Shown: positions 16,719 through 24,984 of the stretch, piece by piece | Layout: the number at the start of each line of letters is the position of its first letter | Numbering within the stretch: position 1 is the stretch's first letter | From: DATFDN01 sp963830565 | GTDB taxonomy: Bacteria > Pseudomonadota > Alphaproteobacteria > Acetobacterales > Acetobacteraceae | Reading direction: 5' to 3' | Assembly (NCBI GenBank): GCA_963830565.1 | Contig: CAWHMO010000002.1 | Coordinates: forward strand, 186,001 to 250,000 | Length of the DNA stretch: 64,000 nt | Position numbers and translations under genes: made by a program | The notes under the pieces: generated by a model | What the model was told of the DNA's origin: nothing | Databases searched by the model: none | The model's input: the letters and a program-made list of their open reading frames with translations, nothing else

Positions 16719-19628
16719 TCAAGCGCGGCGATACCGTCCACTGCGCGTCCGTTCACTCCACCCGCCTGGGCCCCTCTCGATCATGCCGCGGATCTTGGTC
16801 GCGAGCGCGTCGAGCGCGAAGGGTTTGGTCATCATCTCCATCCCCGGGTCGAGCGCCGCGCCGTTGCCGACGGCGGCGTTATGGGCGTAGCCGGTGATGA
16901 ACAGCACCGGCAGCGCCGGCCGCCGTTCGCGCGCCGCATCGGCCAGCTGGCGCCCGTTGAGACCACCGGGCAGCCCGACATCGGTGACCAGCAGGTCGAT
17001 GCGCGCACCGCCCTCCAGAATGCGCAGCCCGGCAGGGCCGTCCGCCGCCTCCAGCACGCGGCAGCCGAGTTCCGCCAGCATTTCGGCGGCCATGGCACGG
17101 ATTGCCGCCTCGTCCTCCACCAGGAGCACGGTCCCGCTGGCGGCGCCAGGCTTGGCCGGCACCGGTGGGGCCGTGCTCTCCTCTTTCCCGCTGCGATGCC
17201 GCGGCAGATAGAGCCGCATCGTCGTGCCCCGGCCCAGCTCGCTATAGGCTCGCACATGGCCGCCAGACTGCTTGACAAAGCCGTAGAGCATGGAGAGACC
17301 GAGGCCGGTGCCCTCGCCGGTCGGTTTGGTGGTGAAGAACGGCTCGAACACCCGGGCCACCACCTCCGGCGGCATGCCAGCCCCGGTGTCGGTCACGCTG
17401 ACCGTCACGTATTGCCCGGGCCGGACCTCGCCGCCCTCAGCACGGGCATAGGCTTCGTCCAGATGGGCGTTGGCGGTCTCGACGGTCAGCCGGCCGCCCT
17501 CGGGCATGGCGTCGCGGGCATTGATCGCCAGGTTCAGGATCGCGCTCTCGAGCTGGTTGGGGTCGCACAGCGCCGACCAGAGCCCGCCGGCCAGCACCAT
17601 CTCCAGCTCGATCGCCGGCCCGAGCGTGCGACGCAGCAGTTCCTCCATGGAGGCGACCAGCCGGTTCGCGTTCACCGGCCGTGGATCGAGCGGCTGGCGC
17701 CGAGCGAAGGCAAGCAACCGCTGAGTCAGCGCCGCCGCTCGCTTCGCCGCGGCGGCGGCGATGCCGACGTATCGGTACAGATCGGCGGTCCGGCCTTCCT
17801 CCACCCGGCGCTGGAGCAATTCGAGCGCGCCACTGATGCCGGTAAGCAGATTGTTGAAGTCGTGCGCGATACCGCCGGTGAGCTGGCCCACCGCTTCCAT
17901 CTTCTGCGCCTGCCGAAGTTGCTCCTCAGCCTGACGCAGCGCCCTGGCCTGCTCCTTCTCGGCCGTGATGTCGCGCCCATAGGCGTAGACGACATCGCCT
18001 TCGACCGAGGTGTGCCAGGAAATCCAGCGCGGCGTGCCGTCCTGGTGCCTGTAGCGATTCTCGAAATTGGTGAGATCGTTCTTCGACGCTGCGGTGTCGA
18101 GCCCGCCCTGGGTCAGGTCAGCATCATCCGGCCAAACGAAGTCCAGGAAGCTGCGGCCGACCACCTTCGTCGGATCGTGGCCAAGGATTGCCGTCCATGC
18201 CGGATTGATGGCTCGGAAAATGCCATCGGCCCCTACTATGACGAGCAGATCGCGGGAGTTACGCCACACTCGGTCGCGCTCGACGGTGCGCGCGGCCAAC
18301 TCCGCTGCCTGATGTTTCTCCGCCGTGATGTCGCGCGCGCTGCAATAGAATTTATCGCCTTCCGGCACGGCAACCCATGAGAGCCAGCGGTACTCACCGT
18401 CCTTGCGGCGGTAGCGGTTCTCGAAACGGAGCACCGGATTGCCGCGCTTGAGATCCTCGAATCCGGCGTAGGTCCGATCGAGATCGTCAGGGTGGATGAA
18501 TCTGAAGAGAGATGTCTGGCTGATCTCCGCCTCCGACCACCCGAGCACCGCCCGCCACGCGGGGTTCGCGCTTTCGAAATAGCCGTCCGCGTTGAGAACG
18601 CCCAATAAGTCCGGGCTGAGCTGCCAGGTGCGCCCGCGAACATGAGAACGCTCGAGCACCTGCCGTTCGAGATCGGCGTTCAGCTCACGCAGGCGTGCCT
18701 CGCTTTCGCATAAGGCCGTAATGGCCGAGGCGCGGTCGGTAACGTCCACGCCTTCGACGAAAATGCCGGTTACTTCGCCTTTCGCGTCAGTGATGGGCTG
18801 GTAGACGAAGTCCACAAATCGTTCGTTCACCGGTCCGCCAGGGGTGACTTGGACGGCGTATTTCGCTCCCCATGCGGTAAACGCTTTTTTACTGCGATAA
18901 ACGGCGTCGAGCAGGTCGAGGTAGCCCTGCTCGATCGCATCCGGAAGCGCTTCGGCGACTGTTTTGCCCAGTACCTCCCGATAGCCGACAAGTCGCATAT
19001 AGTTGGGATTCGCAAGTTCGATAGTATGCTGAGGTCCTCGCAATATGGCCATGAAGGTGGGCGCCTGCTCGAAGAGCTTCCGTAGCCGATCCACCTCCTC
19101 GGCGTGCGCCTGCTCCGCCCGCACCTCGGCGGTCACGTCGCGGCAGATGACCAGCACGCCGCCAACACTAGTCGCCGAGCCCTGATCGTCGATCGGCGAA
19201 TAGCCGTACGTCCACCACACATCCTCACGCGCCTCGCCGCGCGTGATCGGAATGAGCTGCCGCTCGTGCCAGGTGGCGCCCCGGCCCGCCATGACGAATT
19301 CGATCTGCGGGCCGATGACGTCCCAGATCTCCGCCCAGACCTCGCGTCCCGGGCGCCCGAGCGCCGAAGGGTGGCGATCCGGTCCGATCAGGGCGCTGTA
19401 GGCATCGTTGTAGAAGCAGGTGAGCGCCTCGCCCCACCAGATGAACATCGGGTGTTGAGAGGTGAGCACGAGGCGGACGGTGGTCTTGAGGGCCTGCGGC
19501 CAGGTCTCGGGCGGGCCGACCGGCGTGGCCACCCAGTCCAACGAGCGCATGAGCGCGCCCATCTGGCCGCCGCCGGCGAGGAAGTCGGGGCCGCCTGGGG
19601 CGGCCTCAGCGTCCAGGAAGTGCCGCAT
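16719..19628 (-). CDS. Multi-PAS hybrid sensor histidine kinase with C-terminal receiver
   Basis: 969 aa from the ATG at 19628, soluble (no membrane segments). At least four PAS-type sensor repeats occupy roughly residues 20-600; two contain the PAS/PAC pattern FENRYRRKDGEYRW and FENRYRHQDGTPRW, each followed by ARDITAEK or GRDITAEK. The phosphoacceptor His is in LTGGIAHDFNNLLTG, and the ATPase boxes are NLAINARDAMPEGG, DTGAGMPP, FEPFFTTKPTGEGTGLGLS. A receiver domain ends the protein (VLLVEDEAA, LLVTDVGLPGG, MMTKPFALD). The signal is unknown. The start overlaps the end of a ParD-like gene by 23 bases, so expression may be linked. No dedicated response regulator lies adjacent. Confidence 0.93.
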   Translation of the reverse strand: MRHFLDAEAAPGGPDFLAGGGQMGALMRSLDWVATPVGPPETWPQALKTTVRLVLTSQHPMFIWWGEALTCFYNDAYSALIGPDRHPSALGRPGREVWAEIWDVIGPQIEFVMAGRGATWHERQLIPITRGEAREDVWWTYGYSPIDDQGSATSVGGVLVICRDVTAEVRAEQAHAEEVDRLRKLFEQAPTFMAILRGPQHTIELANPNYMRLVGYREVLGKTVAEALPDAIEQGYLDLLDAVYRSKKAFTAWGAKYAVQVTPGGPVNERFVDFVYQPITDAKGEVTGIFVEGVDVTDRASAITALCESEARLRELNADLERQVLERSHVRGRTWQLSPDLLGVLNADGYFESANPAWRAVLGWSEAEISQTSLFRFIHPDDLDRTYAGFEDLKRGNPVLRFENRYRRKDGEYRWLSWVAVPEGDKFYCSARDITAEKHQAAELAARTVERDRVWRNSRDLLVIVGADGIFRAINPAWTAILGHDPTKVVGRSFLDFVWPDDADLTQGGLDTAASKNDLTNFENRYRHQDGTPRWISWHTSVEGDVVYAYGRDITAEKEQARALRQAEEQLRQAQKMEAVGQLTGGIAHDFNNLLTGISGALELLQRRVEEGRTADLYRYVGIAAAAAKRAAALTQRLLAFARRQPLDPRPVNANRLVASMEELLRRTLGPAIELEMVLAGGLWSALCDPNQLESAILNLAINARDAMPEGGRLTVETANAHLDEAYARAEGGEVRPGQYVTVSVTDTGAGMPPEVVARVFEPFFTTKPTGEGTGLGLSMLYGFVKQSGGHVRAYSELGRGTTMRLYLPRHRSGKEESTAPPVPAKPGAASGTVLLVEDEAAIRAMAAEMLAELGCRVLEAADGPAGLRILEGGARIDLLVTDVGLPGGLNGRQLADAARERRPALPVLFITGYAHNAAVGNGAALDPGMEMMTKPFALDALATKIRGMIERGPGGWSERTRSGRYRRA

Positions 19629-19812
19629 TGGCGTTGGTCCGCGACTGCAACTCCCTCCGGTGTGCCACCGCATGCTGAACGAGCCGCAAGGCGGCACGGG
19701 CCACCTCGCTCGCGTCCTTGTATCGCCCGGACCTGAACCGGTCGGTCGCGAAGGTCGTCTGTTCCGGTGCGATCGAAACGTTCATGCTTTGCCGGACACG
19801 GGCATGGGCCAT
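19606..19812 (-). CDS. ParD-like type II antitoxin (orphan)
   Basis: 68-aa protein with the ribbon-helix-helix pattern of ParD/CopG antitoxins: MNVSIAPEQ, then FRSGRYKDASEVARAALRLV. The ATG at 19812 is preferred because GGGAG precedes it at proper spacing; MNVSIA itself begins at 19785. No parE toxin gene follows. Instead the 3' end overlaps the start of the hybrid kinase gene by 23 bases. It may be a solitary regulator or the surviving half of a lost toxin-antitoxin pair. Confidence 0.7.
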   Translation of the reverse strand: MAHARVRQSMNVSIAPEQTTFATDRFRSGRYKDASEVARAALRLVQHAVAHRRELQSRTNANAALPGR

Positions 19813-19852
19813 GCTGGTACTCCCTATCGGTGACCGATGAGTTGCTGAAACC

Positions 19853-19961
19853 GTCATCGCGAGGCGCGCAGCGCCCTGGCGATCCAGGCCCGCCGCACCG
19901 TATCGCCCATCTGGGTCGCCCGCCCGGATCGCCACGCCGCCAAGAGGCGGCTCGCGATGAC
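19853..19961. repeat. Long imperfect palindrome (REP-like intergenic repeat)
   Basis: Outer arms GTCATCGCGAG (19853-19863) and CTCGCGATGAC (19951-19961) are perfectly complementary. Inner arms TGGCGATCC (19877-19885) and GGATCGCCA (19926-19934) are also perfectly complementary and nested. The whole ~109-base unit could fold into one long hairpin. It resembles the dispersed GTCATCGCGAGG-type repeats frequent between genes of alphaproteobacteria. Confidence 0.7.
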
Positions 19962-20071
19962 AGCCTCGGCGATGCGTTTCACCGTTCAACGGTTCCGGGC
20001 ACTAGGGGAGCAACCAAGCGTGTCAAACCCTGCCACATGCCTGGATCGGCCTCTCAAGCACTGATAAGGGC

Positions 20072-21658
20072 TTAGTCGCGCGGCGCGCACACTGGGCGCC
20101 ATTCCCGTCCGTCGCCGCGCAACAACTCGTCCGCCTCGGCCGGACCGTCGCTGCCGGAGACGTAGTTCGGGAACGCCACGTGCGCGTCCCGCCACGCATC
20201 CAGCACCGGTTGCACCACGCGCCAAGTCTCCTCGACCATGTCGGCGCGGTTGAACAGCGTCTGATCGCCGATCATGCAGTCATAGATCAGCGTCTCGTAG
20301 CCGACATTCGGTTCGGGTGGGAACCAGTCGGTGTAGCGGAACCGCATCTGCACCGCCGCGAGATCGACGACGGCGCCTGGACGCTTGACCTCGAACTGCA
20401 ATGCTATCCCTTCATCGGGCTGGATGTGGATCACCAGCCAGTTCGGCGGCAGCGCGTTAACGTCGGTGTCCTCGAACGGCGCGTAGGGCGCTGGCTTGAA
20501 GCGGATCGCGATCTCGGTGTAGCGCGCCGACAGGTGCTTGCCCGTGCGGAGATAGAACGGCACGCCCGCCCAGCGCCAGTTGTCGATGGATAGCCGCATT
20601 GCGACATAGGTTTCAACCTTGGAGTCCTCTGCGACATCCGGCTCCTCGCGGTAGGCCACAACCTCCCGGCCCAGCTCCGTCCCCGCGCCATATTGCCCGC
20701 GCACCGCATCGTCGGGCTGAACGCTGCGCAACGCCGCGAACACGTCTTCCTTGCGACTGCGGATGGACTTCGCGTCAAAGCCAGCGGGCGGCTCCATCGC
20801 CACCATCGCCAGCAGTTGAAAGACGTGATTTGGCACCATGTCGCGAAGCGCGCCGGTCTGCTCGTAGAATCGGCCACGCCGCTCGACCCCGACCGTCTCC
20901 GTCACTGTGATCTGCACGTGGTCGATCCGGTCGCGGTTCCAAAGCGGTTCGAACAATCCATTGGCGAAGCGCAGCGCCATGATGTTCTGAACCGTCTCCT
21001 TGCCCAGAAAGTGGTCGATCCGGTACGTCTGGTCCTCGCGCAGCACGCCGAGCAGCCGCTGGTTCAGGGCGCGCGCGGAGTCCAGATCGTGGCCGAACGG
21101 CTTCTCGATCACCACCCGTCGCCAGGGCTTGTCAGGCTGGCGGTCATGCTCATCCTTCGCCAGCCCGGCCGCGCCCAGGCGGTCGATCACCGTTCCGAAG
21201 AAGCGGTCCGCCACCGCGAGGTAGAACAGCACGTTGCCGCCGGTTCCGCGCTGGCCCGCCACCTCCTCCAGATGCGCGCCGAGGCGCTGATAGAGCGCCG
21301 CATCCGTGATGTCGCCCTGCACGTAGGACATGGTCGCGGCGAGCCGGTCCCAGGCGTCCTTCTCGATCCGGTCGATCCGGCTCTCGCTGTTCGGATTGCC
21401 GACGAAGCTCTGCAACATGTCGAGCAGGCTTTCGCGCCAGCTCTCGGCCGTCTTGTCGGCGAGATCGACGCCGACGATGGCGAACTGCGCCGGGATCAGC
21501 CCGGTGCGCGAAAGGTTGTAGAGCGCCGGCACAAGCAGACGCTTTGTCAGATCCCCGGCCGCGCCGAAGATGACCATCGCGCACGGGCCGGGAGGATGGG
21601 CGTGCCGGCGAGGCGGCGCATGGACCACATGGGCCGCTTTGGGGGTCTGATCTGGCAT
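20072..21658 (-). CDS. zwf: Glucose-6-phosphate 1-dehydrogenase
   Basis: Oxidises glucose-6-phosphate to 6-phosphogluconolactone with NADP+/NAD+, entry to the pentose phosphate and Entner-Doudoroff routes. 528 aa from the ATG at 21658. The nucleotide-binding motif is VIFGAAGDLTKRLLVPALYN, and the substrate/catalytic signature is RIDHFLGKETVQN. The conserved EKPFGHDLDSA is present. The first ~25 residues are a basic/proline-rich extension before the Rossmann fold. It ends 110 bases before the repeat zone; the next gene upstream is divergent. Confidence 0.96.
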   Translation of the reverse strand: MPDQTPKAAHVVHAPPRRHAHPPGPCAMVIFGAAGDLTKRLLVPALYNLSRTGLIPAQFAIVGVDLADKTAESWRESLLDMLQSFVGNPNSESRIDRIEKDAWDRLAATMSYVQGDITDAALYQRLGAHLEEVAGQRGTGGNVLFYLAVADRFFGTVIDRLGAAGLAKDEHDRQPDKPWRRVVIEKPFGHDLDSARALNQRLLGVLREDQTYRIDHFLGKETVQNIMALRFANGLFEPLWNRDRIDHVQITVTETVGVERRGRFYEQTGALRDMVPNHVFQLLAMVAMEPPAGFDAKSIRSRKEDVFAALRSVQPDDAVRGQYGAGTELGREVVAYREEPDVAEDSKVETYVAMRLSIDNWRWAGVPFYLRTGKHLSARYTEIAIRFKPAPYAPFEDTDVNALPPNWLVIHIQPDEGIALQFEVKRPGAVVDLAAVQMRFRYTDWFPPEPNVGYETLIYDCMIGDQTLFNRADMVEETWRVVQPVLDAWRDAHVAFPNYVSGSDGPAEADELLRGDGREWRPVCAPRD

Positions 21659-21773
21659 TGCATCGTTGCAGGTCGGCGCGGCGGCCGCGCGCGGCCAGCG
21701 GTGACACGCGAACGTGACTCTCCTGCTGTCAAGATGTTGCTTCGTGTGGCGGAGACGCCTAGCCTGTTCTCCA

Positions 21774-22157
21774 ATGTCCCAGCAATCGAGTGATCTTTTC
21801 GCCCCGGCCGGGGGTTGGCGCGTTCGCATCCACGACCTTTCGGCTCCGGCGCAGGACAACGTCGTGGAAGAGGTCGGCGGTTTCGCCACCCTGATGCAGG
21901 CGAACGCCTTCGCCCGCCGCTATGTGCGCGATTCCGTCGAGCGGTGCCGCGCACCCGGATCGACCCCGAAGCAAGTCCTGGAAGCCTGGTTCGCCTACGG
22001 CGAGGACGCCGAAGTGGTGGAAGCCGGGGATGCCGGCTGGCGCAGCGGCAACGAGCTGGGCGACTTCGCCGACCAGCGCGCGGGCACCGAGGAACGCGAC
22101 TGGCGGGCACTCGACCCGCGCCGGATCGGCGAGGACGATGAAGAGGAGGGTGAATGA
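21774..22157 (+). CDS. Hypothetical protein coupled to gltX
   Basis: 127-aa acidic soluble protein I cannot assign to a function. It opens GGWRVRIHDLSAPAQDNVVEE and contains ANAFARRYVRDSVERCR; the C-terminus is strongly acidic (EDDEEEGE). Its stop codon overlaps the gltX ATG (ATGA, 22154-22157), which argues that it is a real, translated gene. It diverges from zwf with about 115 bases between the starts, where both promoters should lie. Confidence 0.7.
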   Translation: MSQQSSDLFAPAGGWRVRIHDLSAPAQDNVVEEVGGFATLMQANAFARRYVRDSVERCRAPGSTPKQVLEAWFAYGEDAEVVEAGDAGWRSGNELGDFADQRAGTEERDWRALDPRRIGEDDEEEGE

Positions 22158-23500
22158 GTGGCATCCTGACCCGGTTCGCGCCCAGCCCCACGGGCTATTT
22201 GCACGCCGGCAATGCCCGTCTGGCGTTGATGAACTTCCTGTTCGCCCGCCACCACGGCGGGCGGTTCCTGCTGCGTATCGATGACACCGACGCCGAACGC
22301 TCCCGTCCCACCTACGAGGAGGCGATCCGCCAGGATCTGCGTTGGCTGGGCATCGAGTGGGACGACACTGTGCGCCAGTCCGAACGGCTCGATCGCTACG
22401 CGGCTTCGGCCGAGCGGCTGAAGGCTTCGGGCCGGCTCTACCCGTGCTTCGAGACCAAGGAGGAGCTGGACGCTAAGCGCGAGCGCCGCCTGCGTCGCGG
22501 CCTGCCGCCGGTCTATGACCGCGCGATGCTGAAACTCACCCCGGCGCAGCGCGAAACCGCCGAGGCGGGCGGCAAGCGCCCGTACTGGCGGTTCCGCCTG
22601 GGCGACGGCGCCGTCGCGTGGAATGACCTCGTGATGGGTCCGCAGGAGGTGAAGCTGACCTCGGTCTCCGACCCGGTGCTGGTGCGCGCGGACGGCACGC
22701 CGCTCTATACGCTGACCTCGGTGGTTGACGACATCGAGACCGGGGTCACGCATGTCATCCGCGGCGCCGATCACGTCACCAATACCGCCATCCAGGCCGA
22801 TATTTTCGCGGCTCTCGACGCTTCCCCGTCCGCCGTAAGCTTCGCACACCTGCCGCTATTGCTGGACGAGACGGGCGGGAAACTGTCGAAGCGGCTGGAC
22901 TCGGTTTCATTGCGCAAGCTGCGCGCCAACGGCATCGAGCCGCAGGCGCTTTGCGCCTATCTCGCGCGGATCGGCACCGCCGACGATCTCGAGCCGGTGG
23001 GGATGGCGGAGCTGGTCGCGCATTTCGATCTCGCCCGCATCTCCCGCGCACCGGCCCGCTTCGACCCGAGACAGCTTCTGGCACTGAACCGTCGCATCCT
23101 GCGCGAGCTTTCATTCGCTCAGGTCTCGAGCCGCCTGCCCCAGGGTGCGACCGAGGCCTTCTGGGCCGCGGTGCGCGACAACATCGACATGCTCGTGGAG
23201 GCGCGCGGCTGGTGGGAGGCGGTGGCCGGCGAGATCGTACCCCCGGTGGTGGAGGCGGAAGCAGATCGCGACCTGCTGCGCACGGCGCTGGACGCGCTGC
23301 CGCCTGAACCATGGGACGCCGAGGTCTGGCCACACTGGACCGAGACCATCAAGCAGGCGACCGGCCGCAAGGGTCGCGCCCTGTTCCTGCCGCTGCGCCT
23401 CGCGCTGACCGGCGACGATCACGGACCGGAGATGAGGGCGCTGTTACCGCTGATGGGCCGAGCCAGGGCCGCGCGCCGATTGCAGCTTGCGGCTGCTTAG
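22154..23500 (+). CDS. gltX: Glutamate--tRNA ligase
   Basis: Class I aminoacyl-tRNA synthetase charging tRNA-Glu. The HIGH-type motif appears as PSPTGYLHAGNARLALMNFL at the N-terminus, with RIDDTDAERSRPTYEEAI, and the KMSKS-type loop is GGKLSKRLDS near residue 240. 448 aa. Alphaproteobacteria often carry two gltX paralogues, one acting on tRNA-Gln; which this is cannot be told here. It is translationally coupled to the upstream small gene and overlaps the convergent DUF6790 gene by 4 bases. Confidence 0.95.
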   Translation: MSGILTRFAPSPTGYLHAGNARLALMNFLFARHHGGRFLLRIDDTDAERSRPTYEEAIRQDLRWLGIEWDDTVRQSERLDRYAASAERLKASGRLYPCFETKEELDAKRERRLRRGLPPVYDRAMLKLTPAQRETAEAGGKRPYWRFRLGDGAVAWNDLVMGPQEVKLTSVSDPVLVRADGTPLYTLTSVVDDIETGVTHVIRGADHVTNTAIQADIFAALDASPSAVSFAHLPLLLDETGGKLSKRLDSVSLRKLRANGIEPQALCAYLARIGTADDLEPVGMAELVAHFDLARISRAPARFDPRQLLALNRRILRELSFAQVSSRLPQGATEAFWAAVRDNIDMLVEARGWWEAVAGEIVPPVVEAEADRDLLRTALDALPPEPWDAEVWPHWTETIKQATGRKGRALFLPLRLALTGDDHGPEMRALLPLMGRARAARRLQLAAA

Positions 23501-24024
23501 AAAGTCGGACGAGACACTGCTCGTGTTCCGGTCAGACCAGTACGACGCTCTTCCCGCCATGCGGCCACCCAGAGCGCGATTGCCAGCAGCGGGACAATGA
23601 TGTCCATGTAAAAGATCCCGCCCGCATTGCCGGGCGCGAAATTGCCCGCGGACAACATCTGCTGAACGTGACCGGCGGCATCCCCGAGCAGGGAGATCGA
23701 TGCCACCCAGATAACGGCAGCCTTGAAGGACAGGGGCCTGCTGAAGGCGAGGCAAGCCGCGACCCCCATGGCGAGATCCGCCACTCCTACCTCGAACTGG
23801 AACGGACTCGGCTGCCAGCCTATGTAGGCAGCCGCTTGGTCAGGAACGGCGAGATGATAGTAAGCCGCCCATAAGAATGTCATGCCGATCGGCAGCAGCA
23901 GCACCCAAGATAGGAATCGCCGAGCGGGTGCTCCATGGCCGCGACGTAGCGCCGCTATGACCAGTGCCAGTACAAGGAAGACCACCGGAAGGTTCGAAAG
24001 AACCAACCCGATCACGGCATTCAT
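23497..24024 (-). CDS. DUF6790 family membrane protein
   Basis: 175 aa with about five hydrophobic segments, predicted inner membrane. The pattern AAYYHLAVPDQAAAYIGWQP, then FEVGVADLAMGVAACLAF and a final FYMDIIVPLLAIALW matches the DUF6790 family as I remember it. No function is known to me. It is the last gene of a minus-strand series, 80 bases after the cupin gene, and its end overlaps gltX convergently by 4 bases. Confidence 0.75.
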   Translation of the reverse strand: MNAVIGLVLSNLPVVFLVLALVIAALRRGHGAPARRFLSWVLLLPIGMTFLWAAYYHLAVPDQAAAYIGWQPSPFQFEVGVADLAMGVAACLAFSRPLSFKAAVIWVASISLLGDAAGHVQQMLSAGNFAPGNAGGIFYMDIIVPLLAIALWVAAWREERRTGLTGTRAVSRPTF

Positions 24025-24104
24025 TCTGTCCCCCTGGACCGGAACCCGACCAGAAGATCGTCTGCCAGCGTAATGGCCGGGTCAAGCCTGGTCGGGACAG
24101 AGGG

Positions 24105-24518
24105 CTACCCCCGCCGAGGCGGCGGATCGCAAGCCTTGGTCGCCATCTCGGCCGGTACCGAAACCTCCAGGATCTCGAACGCATCGGCGGTGCGGCTTTC
24201 GTTGTGGGGCGTGCCGCCGGGGATGTAGATCGAATCGCCCGCTTCCAGCCGCACCGGCCCGTCCTCGAACTCCAGTTCGAGCCAGCCCTTCAGCACATAG
24301 ACCAACTGCGACTCGCACAGGTGATAGTGCCAGCCGGTCGGCTGCGACATTCCCTGTTCGGCTTTGGTGATCTGGGCGCGCATCCGGCCCTTGCTGCCGT
24401 CCGTCACGCCAAGATCGTGGTACTTGAAGAATGCCCGCCGGCCCGGCACCACCTTCGGGTTCTTGGCGCTCGCCACCGCCACCGTCCGGCCCTGATCCAG
24501 CGTTGCCGTATCTGCCAT
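24105..24518 (-). CDS. Cupin domain protein
   Basis: 137-aa small beta-barrel. Cupin motifs are TGWHYHLCESQLVYVLKGWL and LEAGDSIYIPGGTPHNE. Metal ligands His/His/Glu-like and the second-motif His are present. The enzymatic role is unknown; such stand-alone cupins often accompany oxidoreductase operons. It lies 42 bases downstream of the rhodanese gene on the same strand. Confidence 0.85.
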   Translation of the reverse strand: MADTATLDQGRTVAVASAKNPKVVPGRRAFFKYHDLGVTDGSKGRMRAQITKAEQGMSQPTGWHYHLCESQLVYVLKGWLELEFEDGPVRLEAGDSIYIPGGTPHNESRTADAFEILEVSVPAEMATKACDPPPRRG

Positions 24519-24560
24519 AATGGTCGCTCTCCCTCCCGCTACGATGATCGTAAGCCGGCC

Positions 24561-24971
24561 TCAGCGCCGGCGCCAGGGCAACCCCTCGGCTTTCCAGCCA
24601 CTGACCGTGCCGCGACGGCCCAGCATGTTGGGGGCACCCTCGAAACCCTCGGCGACATTGTACGCCTGGGCATAGCCGGCGCGCGTCGCTTCCTGCGCCG
24701 CCGCCATGCTGCGCGCGCCGCTGCGGCAGATGAAGAACAGCTTGTGCTCCGGCGTCGCACCGGCCTCGCGTAGCTGCTCCAGGAAGGCGGCGTTCACGTG
24801 CATCGTCGGGGCGATCTGCCATGGAATCAGGATCGGATTGGCTCCGGTCTCCGACACATCGGGAATGCCGACCGAATCCCACTCCGCATCGGTGCGCACA
24901 TCCACCAGCCGCGCCATGGGATCGGTGCGCAGTACCTCCCATGCCTGGGTGGGAGACACGTTCTCGACCAT
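24561..24971 (-). CDS. Rhodanese-like domain protein
   Basis: 136-aa single rhodanese domain, presumably a sulfurtransferase. The active-site loop is ICRSGARSMAAAQ with the catalytic Cys present. The N-terminal LVDVRTDAEWDSVGIPDV and C-terminal NVAEGFEG elements are family-typical. It begins 13 bases after the lpdA stop, so is probably the distal part of the pyruvate dehydrogenase operon. The sulfur acceptor is unknown. Confidence 0.9.
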   Translation of the reverse strand: MVENVSPTQAWEVLRTDPMARLVDVRTDAEWDSVGIPDVSETGANPILIPWQIAPTMHVNAAFLEQLREAGATPEHKLFFICRSGARSMAAAQEATRAGYAQAYNVAEGFEGAPNMLGRRGTVSGWKAEGLPWRRR

Positions 24972-24984
24972 CGCACGCTCCAGT

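Noticed and set aside
16593..18380. Long plus-strand open frame opposite the hybrid kinase
   Set aside because: Fully antisense to a clear multi-domain kinase; low-complexity shadow composition.
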